NCBI GenBank assembly: GCA_963732865.1
Contig: CAVTBC010000004.1
Span: 248,001-312,000, forward strand
DNA: 64,000 nucleotides
Source: JADLGL01 sp963732865
GTDB taxonomy: Bacteria; Pseudomonadota; Alphaproteobacteria; Rhizobiales; Kaistiaceae
Direction of reading: 5' to 3'
The notes under the pieces were generated by a model. That model did no database searches, was not told the origin of the DNA, and saw nothing but the letters and a program-made list of their open reading frames with translations. Position 1 is the stretch's first letter, and each line of letters starts with the position of its first letter. The position numbers were made by a program, and so were the translations under genes. Positions 62,213 through 64,000 of the stretch are shown here, piece after piece.

Positions 62213-64000
62213 GCCAGAGCCTTGGACACGAGGAGTTGCTCATAGTCCGAGACGCCAAGCTCCAAGAATCGATGCTTACTTAGCGACACGATCAGCCGCA
62301 TAGCGTCATCCAACGTATCATCGGGTTCAAACAAATCAGATAGTCGAGTTCCAATCGGTATTGGAAGACCGTATTCTTCTAGGGCTTTTACCTTCGGCGG
62401 CAGAAAGAAGCTCTCCACAACTGACGCCATCGTTGAATAGTCCACGCCAGTCCGCCCAGCTTCCGCGCAGTAATGGTTGACTAGTATTTCTGTGTCTCGA
62501 AGTACATCTGGTATAAAATAGTCAATTGCTCTCAACGCTCGTAGGCCAAGTTCGAGCTCGCTTTGCAGCCGATCGCCTTCCTTTGTCGCGGTAAGGCTCT
62601 CAAGATAACCCCTAATATTGCCTCGGTGGGCTAGAATCCGGAAGGCATGAAACGCTGCTTGGGCACCTGACAGCATGGGTGCCTTCCTGGCGAACTGTCG
62701 CCACGTTAGCTCCAATGTAGCTGCCAAGTGCGGGTAGTTGGTTCTTCCCTCCCAGAATACTTCTTGCCTTGGTTCGTAAACCGCCTCGCGGACAGCAGCG
62801 GCGGCAATCCGAATGTCGTCCAGCCTCTGGGTAGCGAGCTTCGCAAGCACCTTGGCTGGAAGGCCTGACTCCTGCTCGATTGCACTCCGTCTTGATCGTA
62901 AGGACTCATTTGTGGTGAACCCAGAAAAACCGATCAGATAGTCATCGCTCATCTCGTCTTCAGGAGCGAGGCTCGGTATCTCCAATTGAAACGTATGTGG
63001 CGCTGGCGGGTCCTGAAATAAGTGAACGTGCTCAATTAAGTATGATCCAAATCGACCTGCGCGGCCTCGAATGTTCTGGAATGCAAAATAGTCGAAGTTC
63101 TTGCTTTCTATTTCTTTGTCGTAAATATAGATATGTTCCGCTTTGGTGTTAACTCCTTCTATCAGCGATGACGTGCATATCAGCGTATCGACATCCTCTT
63201 CATCAAATAGGCGAAGGACGTGCTGACTGATGCTTCTAGGTATGCCTCCGTGATGAATTCCGATTCCGGCCGGCAGCGACTTGGCCAAGATCCAATCAGG
63301 ATGATAGTGCTCAGCGAGCCAGGCTCCGAGCTTGGCACCCTCCATCGATCTATCATGCCAATGGCTGGACAGAAGGTATTGTGCAACCCGGCGGGCCGAC
63401 GCTGGCCCTCTGCAAAAGATAAGAGCTTTCTTGCCTCTGTATCTGGACAGCTGTGACAGAAGCTCAGAGGCCTTATCTTCTGCGTCAGTGTGGTCGTGCA
63501 ACTCCGTCGCGACTGTCGGATAGTCGGAGTCTATGACCGTACAATCAAACCGTGTCCTCTCGAAGTTGGCGGAAACGTTCGGTCCTAGCATGAATATTTG
63601 GCGAGATTGGCTGCGGTAGCGGCTGAACGCCATGTTTAATGCCTTAGAACGACCGTCGGTCGGGTCGGCGTTCAACTTGTAGAACTCGTCGATAACAAAA
63701 AGATCAATAGAATCAATGTCCTCGCGTTCGAGTAGTCGCTCCTAAGTCAATACAAACAAGGTCCTAAGGTCTTTGTCCGGACTTTGATCTGTACGTGTTA
63801 TGATTTGATAGTGTTGCCCGAACAATTTAGTGAGTTCGACGACGTTGCTCGTCAAGCAAGGCCAAAGTTGGTACTATCACAACGACCACATCGGGTTGTC
63901 GGGCAGCGATCGTGGCATCAATCAGCAAGCTCTTCCCGAAGCTCGTCGGAGCACTCAGAACGACGTTTTTCCCGGCAGCCAATTCCATGAACGCGTGGTG
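62209..64000 (-). pseudogene. SF2 (Ski2/Hel308-like) DEAD/DEAH helicase, HamB-like, disrupted and cut by the window
   Basis: The gene enters from the right edge. 'ELAAGKNVVLSAPTSFGKSL' (Walker A SFGKS) and VVIVPTLALLDEQ lie in one frame. An extra base near 63836 shifts to LTKLFGQHYQIITR. A TAG at 63742-63744 (probably CAG) precedes 'ERLLEREDIDSIDLFVIDEF' (DExF box), and the rest is open to 62209 with 'GIGIHHGGIPRSI', 'TSSLIEGVNTKAEHIYI' and 'NIRGRAGRFGSY' (motif VI). The gene is visibly AT-richer than its surroundings. The arrangement resembles HamB of Hachiman anti-phage systems; the partner would lie beyond 64000. Confidence 0.75.

Noticed and set aside
1..64000. CRISPR arrays, rRNA genes, complete insertion sequences
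   Set aside because: No regularly spaced repeats, no rRNA-like sequence and no transposase reading frame or terminal inverted repeats were seen in the window.

Overview
This is a G+C-rich chromosomal window (well above 60 % by eye in most of it). It looks like an alphaproteobacterium of the Rhizobiales (Hyphomicrobiales) type. The evidence is the order COG4223/mitofilin-like gene - hemY, a TPP-riboswitch-controlled thiBPQ operon, alphaproteobacterial-type argG, typA and ispG, an extensin-like Zn-hydrolase, and a QuiNAc-type O-antigen initiation module like the one described in Rhizobium etli. All assignments come from reading the sequence; no database search was run.

Layout. (1) 0-11 kb is core metabolism: end of a mitofilin-like gene, hemY, argG, a secreted protein, a voltage-gated K+ channel, typA, a sulfotransferase-like gene, and thiQ-thiP-thiB behind a TPP riboswitch. 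(2) 11.4-47.9 kb is a very large surface-polysaccharide (O-antigen) locus. It holds a GT39 lipid-sugar transferase, a WaaL-type ligase, a DegT aminotransferase, an LptE-like lipoprotein, a FlaA1/WbpM dehydratase (frameshifted), a 4-ketoreductase, GT4 enzymes and a WecA-like initiating transferase. These are followed by a nonulosonate-like block (neuB, SDR, aldehyde dehydrogenase, neuA, transketolase), the dTDP-rhamnose genes rfbC-B-D-A, four paralogous GT-B-like proteins of one family, an ABC exporter with TWO dissimilar Wzt ATPases plus Wzm, and a sugar O-methyltransferase. (3) 48.1-55.4 kb is a decayed integrative element in the 3' end of a tRNA-Cys gene. A 15-bp direct repeat marks both ends. 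The element carries a broken integrase, an alpA-type gene, a replication-like gene, GT32 relics and prophage-like remnants. (4) 55.4-58.3 kb resumes polysaccharide genes (a DUF616 glycosyltransferase-like protein and manC). (5) 58.3-62.2 kb is a small ORF, a PQQ-type sugar dehydrogenase, an extensin-like protein and ispG. (6) 62.2-64 kb is an AT-richer, disrupted SF2 helicase that runs off the window and resembles HamB of Hachiman defence systems.

How the genes work together. The polysaccharide genes read as an ABC-transporter-dependent O-antigen pathway. Nucleotide sugars (UDP-4-keto/QuiNAc type, dTDP-L-rhamnose, GDP-mannose and a CMP-ulosonic acid) feed initiation on undecaprenyl phosphate, assembly by the GT4/GT2/paralogous GTs, possible capping by an O-methyltransferase, export by Wzm with a heteromeric Wzt pair, and ligation by WaaL.

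The most interesting points are three. The complementary degeneracy of the two Wzt ATPases predicts a heterodimeric exporter with one dead ATP site. Four GT-B-like paralogues flank that exporter. The att-bounded island splits the polysaccharide locus. A caution: many genes carry single-base shifts, mostly apparent +1 insertions and concentrated in rfbC/B/D. These may be assembly error rather than biology.
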